The notes beneath the pieces are model-generated. The model was given only the letters and a program-made list of their open reading frames with translations, made no database searches and was not told where the DNA came from. A DNA stretch of 50,824 bases, taken from contig JAPPCV010000176.1 of the NCBI GenBank assembly GCA_028824715.1, positions 1-50,824 on the forward strand, written 5' to 3'. Source of the DNA: Boseongicola sp. (GTDB lineage Bacteria > Pseudomonadota > Alphaproteobacteria > Rhodobacterales > Rhodobacteraceae). A program made the position numbers and the translations under genes. This document shows, in pieces, positions 50,783-50,824 of the stretch. Within the stretch, counting starts at the first letter, position 1; each line of letters opens with the position of its first letter.

Positions 50783-50824
50783 AGTACGACGTCATTGCCC
50801 GATCTGGGCCGGATTTCCGTTTGA

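Noticed and set aside
1-50824. Alternative genetic code to explain missing stops at gene junctions
   Set aside because: TGA, TAA and TAG all end well-defined proteins at expected positions elsewhere in the window (for example 1022, 3073 and 4153), so the standard bacterial code applies.

Overview
The window is GC-rich DNA from a bacterium. Coding style (GTG/TTG starts, strong GGAG ribosome sites, ATGA/TGATG overlaps) and gene families (tripartite tricarboxylate transporters, branched-chain-type ABC importers, family III CoA-transferases, MocE-like Rieske ferredoxin, PrlF-YhaV) point to an environmental alphaproteobacterium, probably marine or host-associated. This placement is an inference: there is no rRNA or other phylogenetic marker here, and I recognised no tRNA or CRISPR array.

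Region 1 (1-7.5 kb): the end of a membrane desaturase/hydroxylase gene with its Rieske ferredoxin, a stretch of decayed genes (a ProV-like ATPase remnant and a DUF4338/DruA-like fragment), then a glycine amidinotransferase-like enzyme, a zinc homocysteine methyltransferase-like enzyme and a CoA-transferase. A sulfatase lies convergent to these. Region 2 (8-10.2 kb): two toxin-antitoxin loci on the minus strand, PrlF-YhaV (intact, with a perfect operator-like inverted repeat) and HipBA (hipA broken).

Region 3 (10.4-22.8 kb) is the centrepiece: a LysR regulator divergent from an aromatic-catabolism operon encoding maleylacetate reductase, a Tat-exported binding protein, two ABC ATPases, two permeases, a flavin phenol-type monooxygenase, a PcpC/LinD-like glutathione transferase and a hydroxyquinol-type intradiol dioxygenase, followed by a flotillin. 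The second permease is in one open frame with the monooxygenase, and the glutathione transferase is in one open frame with the dioxygenase. Together these genes could import a (halo)phenolic compound, hydroxylate it, remove substituents with glutathione, cleave the ring and reduce maleylacetate towards 3-oxoadipate.

Region 4 (23-30.4 kb) is accessory and partly decayed: a DUF4143-type ATPase with three 22-bp-period repeats upstream and a remnant of a second copy, a predicted metallopeptidase, a MOSC protein, a polyol-dehydrogenase-like SDR beside broken LacI/binding-protein fragments, and a HigB-HigA toxin-antitoxin pair in one open frame. Region 5 (30.4-34.1 kb): a LysR gene divergent from a VOC-GST-MATE detoxification operon.

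Region 6 (34.4-45.2 kb): a GntR/FCD regulator with a perfect palindromic operator, translationally coupled to oxalyl-CoA decarboxylase, then formyl-CoA transferase, a 10-formyl-THF-hydrolase-like formyltransferase and a universal stress protein (oxalate/formyl-CoA metabolism). It is followed by a TctCBA transporter whose last gene overlaps a large uncharacterised P-loop protein. Region 7 (45.2-50.8 kb): a RecQ helicase with a C-terminal ComF-like phosphoribosyltransferase domain paired with a DprA-like protein, a transposase remnant, and an AbiE toxin-antitoxin locus whose toxin reading frame is interrupted by a stop codon.
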